Source: Cupriavidus malaysiensis
GTDB lineage: Bacteria > Pseudomonadota > Gammaproteobacteria > Burkholderiales > Burkholderiaceae
NCBI RefSeq assembly: GCF_001854325.1
Contig: NZ_CP017755.1
Span: 930,001-994,000, forward strand
DNA: 64,000 nucleotides
Direction: 5' to 3'
The position numbers and the translations under genes were made by a program. Position 1 is the first letter of the stretch. Each line of letters starts with the position of its first letter. The notes under the pieces were generated by a model. It was not told the origin of the DNA. It did not search any database and saw nothing but the letters and a program-made list of their open reading frames with translations. Shown here one piece after another: positions 27,501-35,511 of this stretch.

Positions 27501-30500
27501 TCGTCACGCCCGGCAAGACGGTGCGGCGCTATGCCCAGTACGACGAGACCGGCCTGCAGGCCTTCCTGATGGCCGATGCGGCGCGTTCCGGCGCCGCGAT
27601 CCCCTACCTGCTGCGGGACGCCAAGTCGCTCGAGGTCCGCTTCCCCGAACTGGGCAGCGCGCCCAGCGACAAGCCGGCCCTGACCTTCGCCGGCAGCGCC
27701 GATTTCACGCCCGCCGAAGGCGGCCAGGGCGGCACCTTCACCGCGCGCTTCGGCGAGCGCGCCACCAGCAAGATCGAGGTCGTCCGTGCCGGCCAGGCCG
27801 GCACGGCGGGCTACCTGACCCTGGTCGACAGCACGCTCGACGGCATCGGCGCGGCGCGCCTGCTGATCGGCGGCTACGCCAGGTACGCCGGCGATTCCAG
27901 CATGGTGATCACGGCCGGTGCGCGCGAGCTGGTGGTGCGCCCGGGGGCCGTGCTGTCCGCGCCGGAAGTGATGCTGGTGGCGAGCCACGGCGGCATCACG
28001 GTCGAGGATGGCGCGGTGCTGAGCAGCATCGGCAAGGGACGTGCAACGCCCTACTCGGCCGGGGCGGGCTATATCACGGCCCTGGAAAACGACGACCTGT
28101 TCCAGACCAACCTGGTATCGGTGTCCAACGGGCTGCTGAACGTGTCGGTGACGGCCGGCAACGGCGCCGGGCCCGGCATCCGCATCGGCGCGGCGGAACT
28201 CTATGCCGAAGGCGCGCTGACGCTGGCGACCGGCGCGCGGGGCGCGCTGGTGCTGGATCCCGCTGCGCGCTATGGCGCCAGGTACCTGAACCTCGGGCTG
28301 GCCAACATCAATATCGGCGAGACCTCGGCGCTCGACGCGGCACGGGCCGCCGGCGTGCTGCCGGGCGGGCTCAGCCTCTCCCAAGCGGTGCTGGACGGCC
28401 TGCTCCAGGGCAACCGGGGCGCCGGCATCCCCAAGCTGGAAACGCTGATCCTCTCGGCCGGCCAGTCGATCAACTTCTTCGGCCCGGCGGGCATCGACAC
28501 CATCGATCCCGTCACCGGCAAGTCGAGCCTGGCGGAGCTGGTGTTCAACACGCCGGCGATCTATGGCTCGGGCGCGAGCGGCGATAAGGCTTCCGTCACC
28601 ACGGGCACCCTGATCTGGAACGGGGTCCGGACCGGCGCGGGCAACGCCGGCGCCAGTGCCGCGGCTCCCGCGGTGGTGCCCGGAGGTGCGGGCACCGGCA
28701 GCGGCACGCTGACCATCGCGGCGGACCGCATCGAATTCGGCTATGTGCCGTTCAGCAAGCCCGACACGCAGCTGACCCTGGATCGCACCACGCTGGGCTT
28801 CGCCACGGTGAACCTGCTGGCGCAGGACCGCATCACCGCCAACCAGCGCAACACCTTGTCGGTCTACCAGTCGCGCGCGGCGGATGGAAGCTATCACGGT
28901 GGCGATCTCAATCTCGTCACCCCGCTGCTCACCGGGGAGGGTGCCTCGATCAACCGCATCCAGGCCGGCGGTGCGCTCGCGCTGGTGGCCCCGCAGGGCG
29001 CGGCGGCCCCGCATACCGATGTCACCGGCGCCGAGATCGGGCTGCAGGGCGGCAGTGTGCGGATCGCCGGCACCATCGCCCTGCCCAGCGGCAAGCTGAC
29101 GCTCACGGCGGACCAGGACCTGATCCTGGCGGATGGCGCACGCATCGACCTGGCCGGGCGCGCGCTCAAGATGATCGACGTCACCAAGTACAGCTGGGGC
29201 GGCGACCTCGTCCTGGCCAGCGCGCACGGCGATATCCGGCAGCAGGCCGGGGCGGTCATCGACCTCTCCGCCGTCAACAACAGCGGCGGCAGCCTGTCGG
29301 CCAGCGCGCTCGATGCCGGCCAGGGCACCATCGAGCTGGCCGGAGCCATCCTCGGCCAGGTCAGCGGTGAACGCGACATGGGCGGAACGATGATGCCCTA
29401 TGCGGGCGCGGCGGTGGACCTGCGCGCCCAGAGCATCGCCGGTTTCGCCGCGCTCAACGAGATGCTGAACCGGGGCGGCGTGTTCGGCGGCCGCGACTTC
29501 CAGCTCAAGCGCGGCGACCTCGCGGTGGGCAGCGAGGTGAAGGCGAACCGCGTCGCGCTGTCGGTGGACGGCGGCAGCCTCGCTGTCAACGGACGCATCG
29601 ATGCCAGCGGCGCGCAGGCGGGGACGATCCGGCTCAGCGCGCGCGACGGCCTGGTGCTCGGGGCCGGTGCGGTGCTGGACGCCCATGGCACCAGGCTGCG
29701 CGTCGACAGCCGTGGCCAGCCCATCGATGCGAGCAATCGCGCCACCGTCGAGCTCACCGCCAGCGGCGGGCGGCTGGCGCTCGCCCCGGGTGCCGCCATC
29801 GACGTGCGCTCGGCCGACGGGGTGGCGCGCGGCATGGTGACCTTCAATGTGCCGCGCCTGAGCGAGAGCGGCGGCGACATGGCCATCGACGTCGCCGGCC
29901 CGGTCGCCATCGACGGCGCCAGGAGCCTCGCGGTCAACGGCTTCTGGCGCTATACCGACGCGCCCGCCGGCACCCCGGGCAGCGACGGCAGGCCGGTGCA
30001 GCGCATCACCCAGGCCTATCTCGATGCCATCCATGAGCGGAGCACGGTATTCGAGAACGCGGCGCTGGCCAACCCGGCCCTGCAGGCGCGCCTGGCCGGC
30101 CTGAAAGCCTACGGCGCGGCCTATCATCTGCGCCCCGGGGTCGAGATCGCCAGTGCCACGCCCGATGGCAACCTGCTGGTGGACGGCGACCTGGACCTGT
30201 CGGGCTATCGCTACGGCCCCACGGCGAATCCCGCGGCGCGCGGCTCGGGCGAGCCCGGGATGCTGGTGATCCGTGCGGGCGGCGACCTGGTCGTCAAGGG
30301 CAGTATCAACGACGGCTTCGCGCCGCCCCCGGCCACGCCGGACGACTATGGCTGGCGCATCGCGACGACCGTCAAGATCGGCGATCCGCTGCCGCAGGCC
30401 ATCAACAGCTCCGATCCGTGGCAGTTCGAGAGCAGCTACCAGGTCCCCGCGGACTGCTGGGATTGCCTCGTCTTCACCACCGATGGCGGCGCGTATTTCA

Positions 30501-33500
30501 ACGGCGACACCGTCCCGGCGGGTGCCAGCACGACGCTGCTGATGCTGCCGCAGGGGATTCCCAGCCCCTTTGCCTTCTCGTCGACCACGCCGCGGCCGGA
30601 GCCGGGCCGGGTGTGGGCGGTGTCGCCCATGCTGCCCGCCGGGTCGCAGTCCTGGTCGATGCGGCTGGCGGCCGGCGCGGATCTTCTCGCCGCCGACAGC
30701 CGCCGCACCGGCGCGGCCCGGAAGGGGGACCTGGTGCTCGACGACGAGCATTTCACCGGCATCGACCAGACCCTGAAGGCCATCAGCGTGGTGCGCACGG
30801 GCACCGGCGACCTGGATCTGCTGGCTGGCGGCAGCGTGGCCATGAAGTCGCTGTACGGCGTCTACACCGCCGGCACCCAATCCGCCCCGATCCTGGCCGC
30901 CGATGGGTCCAATCCCTACAACCAGCCGCGCGGCGTCCCGCGCGGCGCCTCCGGGGTGCTAGGCAGCGCCGGCGCGGCCTACGAGTCCCTGGTGAGCGGG
31001 GCGGGCAGCCCCTACCAGGCCTGGTATCCGGAGGCGGGCGGGAACCTCTACATCGCCGCGCAGGGCGATGTGACCGGCTACGGCGTGGCGGGCGCCAACA
31101 CCTCCGCCATGCCCGGCAACTGGTTGTGGCGGCAGGGCGGGGCCGCCTATGGCCTGCCCACTGCCTGGTGGGTCAATTTCGGCACCTACGCGCTGCCGAT
31201 CAACTCCGGCGACGTGGCCAGCAATGCGCCCCAGATGGTCGGCTTCACGGGCTTCGGCGCGCTGGGCGGCGGCAATGTCGCCATCCGCGCCGGCGGCGAT
31301 GCCGGCATGATCGTCGATCCGGGTTCGTCGGTCGCCTACGCCAGCCAGGGCCTGACCATTGCGGTCGGCGGCAGCGGGCGGGTGGCGCCCGACGGACGCC
31401 TGGTGCAGACCGGCGGCGGCGATATCGCGCTCAGTGTCGGCGGGGCGCTCAATCCGATGAGTTCCTACCGCAAGCCGAGCATCTTCACGGGCCGCGAAGG
31501 CGTGATCACCGCTGTGCGGGGCGCGATCGACGTGCAGGCCGGGTCGATCGGCCGGATCGACCTCGGCTATGGCGTGTGGAACTATGCCCTGCCGGGCGAT
31601 CCCCGCGCCTTCTCCAGCAACGAACCGAACCAGGGGCTGCCCTTCGGCGGCCCCTACCTCACGCTCGGCGACGGCACCGCCACGCTGCGCTCGCGCGGCG
31701 ACCTGGTGCTCAGCGGCGCCGACGACGCCGGCCGCACCCTGCAGCAGAACACGACCCCATACAGCCTGGTGGCCGATGGCGTGCGCACCGATTTCGCCGG
31801 TGGCGGCTATAGCTGGTTCTCCCTGTGGACCGGCCGCACGGCGGTGGACCTGTTCGCCGCAGGCGGCAACCTGACGCCGGTGCTGCTCGGCGAGCGGGCG
31901 AGGCGTGAGTATCCCGCCACGCTGCGCGCCACGGCCGCGCAGGGCAGCATCTACTACGGCGCCCCGCGCGACACCATCAACCCGGTCGTCACGTCGCTGA
32001 TCCTGGCGCCTTCGGCGACCGGCGAGCTGGAACTGCTGGCGCGGGACTCGATCTATGCGCTGCGCTCGGCCGTCGACATGTCGGGCGCCGACCCGGCCGC
32101 GATCGCCACGCCGGCCAATCCCGCCTTCCTCGGCATGGGCCGGCAACTGCCGGTAGGCAACCTCAGCGCCGACAGCGAGAGCCGGGCGAGCCCGCTGGGC
32201 CTGTTCACCTTCGGCCCCAACACCGTGCAGGGCGACCTCCACGCCGGCGACGGCTCGCCGCAGCGCTTCTACGCGGTGGAGGGCGATATCATCGGCCTGC
32301 GCACCGGCGAACTGCTCGACCACACCAGCGGCGGCACCTCGGTGTCCCGCTACCAGCTCGACAAGTGGCATGTCGCCGCCAAGCCGGTGCGGATCATTGC
32401 CGGGCGCGACATCATCGGCTCAGGCGAGCCGGCCATGTTTCTCTCGCCGACCGGCCAGCCCGTCTTCCCGACCAGTGCCAGCTACGGTTCGCCGTCCCAG
32501 GGCAACCTGATCTACCACGCCAACGCGACCGACGTCTCCGTGGTGCGCGCGGGGCGCGACATCCAGCTGTCCAATTTCCAGGTCGCGGGACCCGGCACGC
32601 TCGATATCTCGGCGGGCCGCAATCTCTACCAGGCGGACAAGGCCTCCGTCACCTCGATCGGCCCGCTTGCCGGCGGCGACACACGGCCGGGCGCTTCGAT
32701 CGCCCTCGCGGCAGGCGCCGGCGCCAACGGGCCGGACTATGCCGCCATCGCCAGGCGCTATCTCGATCCCGCCAACCTGGCCGATCCCGGCGCGCCCCTG
32801 GCCGACCAGCCGGGCAAGGTAGCCAAGACCTACCTCGGTGAACTCGGCGCCTGGCTGAAGGCGCGCTACGGCTACGACGCCGGCGGCGAACGGGCGCTGG
32901 CCTATTTCAACGGCCTGGCGCCCGAGCAGCAGGCGATCTTCCTGCGGCAGGTCTACTTCGACGAACTGAAGGCGGGCGGACGCGAATACAACGATCCCGC
33001 CAGCCGCCGCTACCAGAGCTACCTGCGTGGCCGCAATATGATCGCCACCTTGTTCCCCGACAAGGACGCACAGGGCCAGGCCATCGAGCGCGCCGGCAGC
33101 ATCACGCTGTTCGGCGGCTCCGGCGTCCGCACCGACTTCGGCGGCGGCATCGACATGCTGGCGCCGGGCGGACAGATCGTGGTGGGGGTGCAGGGCGAGG
33201 TACCGCCCGCGAGCGCGGGGGTGATGACGCAGGGGAACGGCGACATCCGCCTGTTCAGCCGGGGCTCGATCCTGCTCGGCCTGTCGCGCATCATGACGAC
33301 CTTCGGCGGCGGCATCCTGGCCTGGTCGGCCGAGGGCGATATCAACGCCGGGCGCGGCAGCAAGACCACCGTGGTCTACACGCCGCCCAGGCGCGTCTAC
33401 GATGACCTCGGCGACGTCAAGCTGTCCCCGCAGGTGCCGAGCACCGGCGCGGGCATCGCCACGCTGGCGCCTATCCCCGAGGTGCCGCCCGGCGATCTCG

Positions 33501-33946
33501 ACCTGCTGGCGCCGCTGGGCACGATCGACGCGGGGGAGGCGGGCATCCGTTTCTCGGGCAGCGCCAACTTCGCCGCGCTGCAGATCGTCAATGCCGCCAA
33601 CATCGTCGGCAACGGCAAGGCGACGGGCCTGCCGGTGATCGCCGCGGTCAATGTGTCGGCCTTGGCCAATGCCGGCGCGGTCGCCGGCAGCGCGGCCAGC
33701 GCCGCGCAGGACGCTGTGCAGCGCGAGCGCGCGGCGGCGCGCCAGGCCATGCCATCGGTCTTCACGGTGCGGATGCTGGGCACCGGCGGAGAAGCCCAGC
33801 CCGGCAGCGGGCAGGCAGATCCCCAGGCGGGCAAGCCCATGACCTATCGCCCCGGCAGCGCGGTCCAGGTGCTGGGCGATGCCCGCCTGGGCGAGGCCGC
33901 CCGCAGCCAGTTGACGGCGGCGGAGCGGCGCTCGCTCGGACTCTAG
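21590..33946 (+). CDS. Giant filamentous haemagglutinin-family exoprotein (TpsA), unit 2
   Basis: The product is 4,118 residues. A long Arg-rich n-region and hydrophobic core ('ARAVALALVAGGAAGSVHA') form the signal peptide. The mature protein starts QQAFSQAWFAAKG, with a Gln/Ala-rich stretch. The TPS domain (about 160-365) includes 'NRNGILFGGGSQVDTRNLVA'. The beta-helix body has the shared block 'YGVYTAGTQSAP', 'AWYPEAGGNL' and 'AWWVNFG'. The C-terminal DUF3739-like region includes 'GREYNDPASRRYQSYLRGRN', 'GDINAGRGSKTTVVYTPPRR' and 'VPPGDLDLLAPLGTIDAGEA'. It is alignable with copies 1 and 3 throughout but clearly diverged, and has not joined their near-identical blocks. A CWDC motif (residues 2956-2959) is unique to this copy. 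It should use the shared TpsB. I see no toxin domain. Confidence 0.9.
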   Translation: MTPRTLPSHATPRSQAGARAIAAGPSPRRTTVRPIARSIALPNALPNALPLARAVALALVAGGAAGSVHAQQAFSQAWFAAKGAVQGNVAATGRLPNGMLAGTPDGPQQQSQAARQQLQRSIDNLNLAAQAIAAQQAMQQAARDAAQAAGSPVPDGLAEGGLKVDTNSLTRGWIHANAPAQTVADGKTTVTIEQTQAKAILNWETFNVGKNTTVDFKQQADWAALNRVNDPQARPSQIQGRIRGDGTVLIVNRNGILFGGGSQVDTRNLVAAAAKISDGQFTGNGLYGANGTPTFTDALGAVQVEQGSRISTREPDAVTTGGGYVLLLGKTVHNAGEITARKGQALLAAGDSFVIRKGVGTEGNTASTTRGNEVAPLFAADSGAGAVGNSGLILAREGDITLAGRDVRQQGVAIATTTVNTRGTIHLLNSAADAAGRVTLGNGATTAVLVEDDGRTTALDTQRDALIKESLAQDRIRAQAAQGTFDNYARLADRRDQSRVEIVAGGSIVFEGGSLTLATGGQIAASAAGRSFLADKAQLDVSGAVGVSVAMEANNVLVNVQGNELRDSPLNRDSGKLANNNVWIDRRRLVYVPAGTGSYQNERWYTAGGLLEVGGYLGKQGHRIGEWAAQGGTVTLGGAEVVTQPGSSVNLAGGTLDVATGYLRNTWLKGSDGRLYTVENAPAGMVFSGVYKGFETEHARWGSTASEAFYNPLIAPQQRLENGYSAGRDAGSLIVSAPTAIVDGDVIALAFDGAQQTRRRNASADGYKQAQTAVAQRGGLVFGNFNALGLAGGHATDVRIAAGQQGPALEPGEAIAADRLNTTWLDGQRLSGYGLGRLEINTSKPAVVEAEVRLADGGRFSLTAPRSEIGAAIVAHSGEIVLTNVYQTQGGSLAGSQGSITLRSGAVLDASGTWTNAVKDPRRLAGLAYIDGGSVTLRSTQDVVLETGSLIDVSSGAALRSGGSLAGGRGGNVALVADYAIPGASDGTGTVALGGTIRGYGVLGGGKLTVEGGPAIVLGGRLLAKEGELGAGERVGVDLVADAAFTVRAGEILPADYHYTRTVALAGERVAGVPAFSSEAPVVLGADWTLPPAQHVAYTLMVDSVPIEVTPFTQLTLRAGQRITGIANPGEFPPGYVVPAGVFAGGIPIQPAAAVLRAGDTAAAAVTFDAGTHILAGMSLARPVKVRPLQHLDAGLTGLGFSSYVIDGHQGLAVADGARIAATVPVLRPGANAPELATGADAAMALEIWTPPLHREDPLAGRLTQRAGADLTLDANAARTRPGGGVSIGTGAEILVDPGHAIALHALGPIHVDGRLAAPGGTIDVIQVNTASNGGASADPQGGRRVIEIGGHAVLDAAGRAFTALDQAGRRYGIAQDGGSITIGAPTLLESAGGVAQAADAFVVVRAGALLEASGASTTIDQRQPGGTGGASAPLALAGNGGTIALHSFQGLYLDGTLRAAAGGSGALGGALILTLQTPRYGVISSDPSVPDELRYFRELTIGQRAQPSGAADGLRAGRARISAEQIQAGGFDSFTAYADLVRFDGSVDLALGRALTLYHGGLLSDGSGMHVRLAAPYVNFRAAPFLSLEGDPVYPKAYTPTMTVSALPTRASFSVDADLIDLGKLTLHGVAGSIRLVSGTRAYDAPGFDTAVLTSRGDIRLGGGVTGTRLLELDAAQLYPYGSAIGRIPNFADWATIKATERVRIGRTTDTVPEMPYSLFGGVRIWSPAIEQGGILRAPMGAIQFGEASNGIGNNYDRAVVADTVTLLPGSITSVSARHLSMPYGGTVDGLVFSNDGNRVTQAVISEARVVLSGRANDVQAGAVIDLSGGGDLPGSAFISGRGGSVDVLATALADAGPGHGYSRAGSPVYALVPGAQPFAAPVGGGAGALPATGQQVTIPDGVPGLPGGTYTLMPARYALMPGAYRVEVGGHVGPAAQRTVDAGNGSWIVQGRLGVAGTGRSDALATQLIVTPGKTVRRYAQYDETGLQAFLMADAARSGAAIPYLLRDAKSLEVRFPELGSAPSDKPALTFAGSADFTPAEGGQGGTFTARFGERATSKIEVVRAGQAGTAGYLTLVDSTLDGIGAARLLIGGYARYAGDSSMVITAGARELVVRPGAVLSAPEVMLVASHGGITVEDGAVLSSIGKGRATPYSAGAGYITALENDDLFQTNLVSVSNGLLNVSVTAGNGAGPGIRIGAAELYAEGALTLATGARGALVLDPAARYGARYLNLGLANINIGETSALDAARAAGVLPGGLSLSQAVLDGLLQGNRGAGIPKLETLILSAGQSINFFGPAGIDTIDPVTGKSSLAELVFNTPAIYGSGASGDKASVTTGTLIWNGVRTGAGNAGASAAAPAVVPGGAGTGSGTLTIAADRIEFGYVPFSKPDTQLTLDRTTLGFATVNLLAQDRITANQRNTLSVYQSRAADGSYHGGDLNLVTPLLTGEGASINRIQAGGALALVAPQGAAAPHTDVTGAEIGLQGGSVRIAGTIALPSGKLTLTADQDLILADGARIDLAGRALKMIDVTKYSWGGDLVLASAHGDIRQQAGAVIDLSAVNNSGGSLSASALDAGQGTIELAGAILGQVSGERDMGGTMMPYAGAAVDLRAQSIAGFAALNEMLNRGGVFGGRDFQLKRGDLAVGSEVKANRVALSVDGGSLAVNGRIDASGAQAGTIRLSARDGLVLGAGAVLDAHGTRLRVDSRGQPIDASNRATVELTASGGRLALAPGAAIDVRSADGVARGMVTFNVPRLSESGGDMAIDVAGPVAIDGARSLAVNGFWRYTDAPAGTPGSDGRPVQRITQAYLDAIHERSTVFENAALANPALQARLAGLKAYGAAYHLRPGVEIASATPDGNLLVDGDLDLSGYRYGPTANPAARGSGEPGMLVIRAGGDLVVKGSINDGFAPPPATPDDYGWRIATTVKIGDPLPQAINSSDPWQFESSYQVPADCWDCLVFTTDGGAYFNGDTVPAGASTTLLMLPQGIPSPFAFSSTTPRPEPGRVWAVSPMLPAGSQSWSMRLAAGADLLAADSRRTGAARKGDLVLDDEHFTGIDQTLKAISVVRTGTGDLDLLAGGSVAMKSLYGVYTAGTQSAPILAADGSNPYNQPRGVPRGASGVLGSAGAAYESLVSGAGSPYQAWYPEAGGNLYIAAQGDVTGYGVAGANTSAMPGNWLWRQGGAAYGLPTAWWVNFGTYALPINSGDVASNAPQMVGFTGFGALGGGNVAIRAGGDAGMIVDPGSSVAYASQGLTIAVGGSGRVAPDGRLVQTGGGDIALSVGGALNPMSSYRKPSIFTGREGVITAVRGAIDVQAGSIGRIDLGYGVWNYALPGDPRAFSSNEPNQGLPFGGPYLTLGDGTATLRSRGDLVLSGADDAGRTLQQNTTPYSLVADGVRTDFAGGGYSWFSLWTGRTAVDLFAAGGNLTPVLLGERARREYPATLRATAAQGSIYYGAPRDTINPVVTSLILAPSATGELELLARDSIYALRSAVDMSGADPAAIATPANPAFLGMGRQLPVGNLSADSESRASPLGLFTFGPNTVQGDLHAGDGSPQRFYAVEGDIIGLRTGELLDHTSGGTSVSRYQLDKWHVAAKPVRIIAGRDIIGSGEPAMFLSPTGQPVFPTSASYGSPSQGNLIYHANATDVSVVRAGRDIQLSNFQVAGPGTLDISAGRNLYQADKASVTSIGPLAGGDTRPGASIALAAGAGANGPDYAAIARRYLDPANLADPGAPLADQPGKVAKTYLGELGAWLKARYGYDAGGERALAYFNGLAPEQQAIFLRQVYFDELKAGGREYNDPASRRYQSYLRGRNMIATLFPDKDAQGQAIERAGSITLFGGSGVRTDFGGGIDMLAPGGQIVVGVQGEVPPASAGVMTQGNGDIRLFSRGSILLGLSRIMTTFGGGILAWSAEGDINAGRGSKTTVVYTPPRRVYDDLGDVKLSPQVPSTGAGIATLAPIPEVPPGDLDLLAPLGTIDAGEAGIRFSGSANFAALQIVNAANIVGNGKATGLPVIAAVNVSALANAGAVAGSAASAAQDAVQRERAAARQAMPSVFTVRMLGTGGEAQPGSGQADPQAGKPMTYRPGSAVQVLGDARLGEAARSQLTAAERRSLGL
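21707..21742 (+). repeat. 12-bp in-frame tandem repeat in signal peptide
   Basis: GCGCTCCCGAAC occurs twice in tandem (21707-21730) and a third partial copy follows to 21742. It encodes ALPN-ALPN-ALPL just before the hydrophobic core, so slippage would alter n-region length in steps of four residues. Confidence 0.8.
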
Positions 33947-33970
33947 TCCGGGTCCGGACCCGGCCGGCGC

Positions 33971-34007
33971 GCGCCGCTGCCCCGCCTTGCCTCCGGGGAA
34001 GCGGCGC
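33971..34007 (+). terminator. Hairpin downstream of exoprotein gene 2
   Basis: GCGCCGCT (33971-33978) pairs with AGCGGCGC (34000-34007), with an inner CCCC/GGGG pairing (33980-33983 with 33995-33998) around an 11-nt loop. There is no clear T-tract. It lies 25 nt after the stop. Confidence 0.55.
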
Positions 34008-34048
34008 CTTGCCCGCCGTCCTGATGCGCCGGTACTGCTGAAATGCTG

Positions 34049-34082
34049 CTGTCACAGCCGTGTCATGTCGCGTAAGTAACGT
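34049..34082 (+). promoter_or_regulatory. PHO box and -10 element upstream of STN protein 3
   Basis: CTGTCAC-AGCC-GTGTCAT (34049-34066) is a close PHO box. TAACGT (34077-34082) follows after exactly 10 nt, the same geometry as in units 1 and 2. Confidence 0.78.
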
Positions 34083-34147
34083 TCCCGGCGTTTCGCGAGG
34101 GTTTGTCCTTCCCGCTCTCGCGAGGCGTTGGCGATTTCCTTCTCGAC

Positions 34148-34903
34148 ATGACAGGCTGCTTGGCGTCGCTCCGTGTGCTTGCGCTGGCGGGTTGCTTGAG
34201 CGGCGTGGGCGGCTTGGGCGGCTTGGGCGTTCCGGCGGCCGCGGCGCAGGAGCATGCGCCGTCCTCCGCGGGCGCCGATATCCCGGCGCCGGATGCGGCA
34301 ACGCCGCCGCTTGCGTTCGACATCCCGGCACAGCCCCTGGCCGACGCGCTCCGGCAGTACGCCCTGCTGACCCGGCAACCGGCCTTGTTCCGCAGCGAGA
34401 TCGTGGCGGGGCGGGTGTCGTCGCCGGTGCACGGGCCGTATCCGCCCGGCGAGGCACTGCAGCGGCTGCTGGAAGGGACCGGGCTGATCGCCGAGACGGT
34501 GGAAGGCAGTACGGGCAAGGCCTTCGTGCTGAAGGCGGCTGGCGCGGCTCCGGCCGGCGGCGGCGCTGGCCTGGGTAACTTGACCGGGTATCCGGGCTTG
34601 GTTCAGACGGGTGTCTGGGAGGCGTTGTGCAGCAATCCGCGTACTGCTCCGGGAACATACCGATCCTTGTTGCGCTTCCGGGTGGACGCGGGGGGTGCCT
34701 TGCGCGCCGTGCAACTGCTCGGCCCGAGCGGCGACGCGCGGCGCGACGCGGCGATCGTGGCCGCCTTGCAGCGCGTGCAGCTTGGTGCGCCGCCGCCCGC
34801 CGACCTGCCGCAGCCCGTGATCATGCTGATCTTGCCCCGCGCGGCCCGCGGACCCGATGCCGGGCCGCGCTGCGCGCCGGCTAGCGGGGCGCAGCCACCA
34901 TGA
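34148..34903 (+). CDS. Exported STN-TonB_C signalling protein, unit 3 (VreA-like)
   Basis: The product is 251 residues. The export signal contains LALAGC at residues 11-16, which fits a lipobox, so this copy might be a lipoprotein; cleavage near AAAAQEH is the other option. The STN domain is at about 56-129 ('FDIPAQPLADALRQYALLTR', 'EALQRLLEGTGL'). The TonB-C-terminal-like domain is at about 148-232 ('ALCSNPRTAPGTYRSLLRFR' then VDAGGALRAVQLLGPSGD). Cys161 and Cys242 match the Cys pair of the paralogues. The stop overlaps the sigma start by ATGA at 34900-34903. An upstream TTG (34103) is possible but gives no better signal peptide. Confidence 0.82.
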   Translation: MTGCLASLRVLALAGCLSGVGGLGGLGVPAAAAQEHAPSSAGADIPAPDAATPPLAFDIPAQPLADALRQYALLTRQPALFRSEIVAGRVSSPVHGPYPPGEALQRLLEGTGLIAETVEGSTGKAFVLKAAGAAPAGGGAGLGNLTGYPGLVQTGVWEALCSNPRTAPGTYRSLLRFRVDAGGALRAVQLLGPSGDARRDAAIVAALQRVQLGAPPPADLPQPVIMLILPRAARGPDAGPRCAPASGAQPP

Positions 34904-35406
34904 CCGAGGAAACCCGTCCGGTTCTCGCCGACTACCTGGCCAGGCACTACGGCAGCCTGAAGCGGCGCGTCACGCGCCTGCTGGGCAGCAGCGACCTGGC
35001 CGGCGATGCCCTGCACGATGCCTGGGTGCGCTTGAGCGCCGACCCGGCCGAAGCCTCGCCGGTGCGCAGTCCGGGCAGCTATGTGGTGCGGATGGCCGTC
35101 AATATCGCGGTGGACGCCCTGCGCCGGGGCAGCCGTTCCCTGCCGCTCGACGAGGTCGAGGCGCTGATCGAGCTCGCCGATCCGCTGCCGGGGCCGGCGC
35201 AGACCACCGAGGGACGCTCCGAACTGGCCGCCATGGCGAGGCTGCTGGAGCGCATGCCGCCACGCCGGCGCGAGGTGTTCCTGCTGGTCCACCTGGAGTG
35301 CCTGACGCAGGAAGAGGTGGCCAGGCGCCTCGGCTGCTCCAAGCGCACCGTCGAATACGAACTGAAATACGCCCATGACTATCTGGTGGCCCGCATGGAG
35401 CGGTGA
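34900..35406 (+). CDS. ECF sigma factor, FecI/VreI type, unit 3
   Basis: The product is 168 residues. Region 2 reads 'YLARHYGSLKRRVTRLLGSS', 'DLAGDALHDAWVRL' and 'SPGSYVVRMAVNIAVDALRR'. Region 4 reads 'LERMPPRRREVFLLVHLECL', then 'QEEVARRLGCSKRTVEYELK'. It is coupled to the STN gene by overlap. Its two inferred promoters (35417, 36682) share the same CGTCTTAG -10. The protein is clearly diverged from sigma factor 1, unlike the near-identical parts of the giant genes in units 1 and 3. Confidence 0.9.
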   Translation: MTEETRPVLADYLARHYGSLKRRVTRLLGSSDLAGDALHDAWVRLSADPAEASPVRSPGSYVVRMAVNIAVDALRRGSRSLPLDEVEALIELADPLPGPAQTTEGRSELAAMARLLERMPPRRREVFLLVHLECLTQEEVARRLGCSKRTVEYELKYAHDYLVARMER

Positions 35407-35416
35407 GCAAAAAAGT

Positions 35417-35447
35417 TTGCGGAGTGCGCGGCGGCCAATCGTCTTAG
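35417..35447 (+). promoter_or_regulatory. Predicted ECF promoter of anti-sigma gene, unit 3
   Basis: An A6 run, then TTTGCGG with the hexamer TTGCGG at 35417-35422, a 17-nt spacer and CGTCTTAG (35440-35447). The string CAATCGTCTTAGC is repeated exactly at the exoprotein promoter of this unit. Confidence 0.72.
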
Positions 35448-35511
35448 CACTGCAAGGACCCGGCGACCGTGCCCGCTGCCGCGCGGCAGGCGCCCGCCAA
35501 AGCACTTCGGC

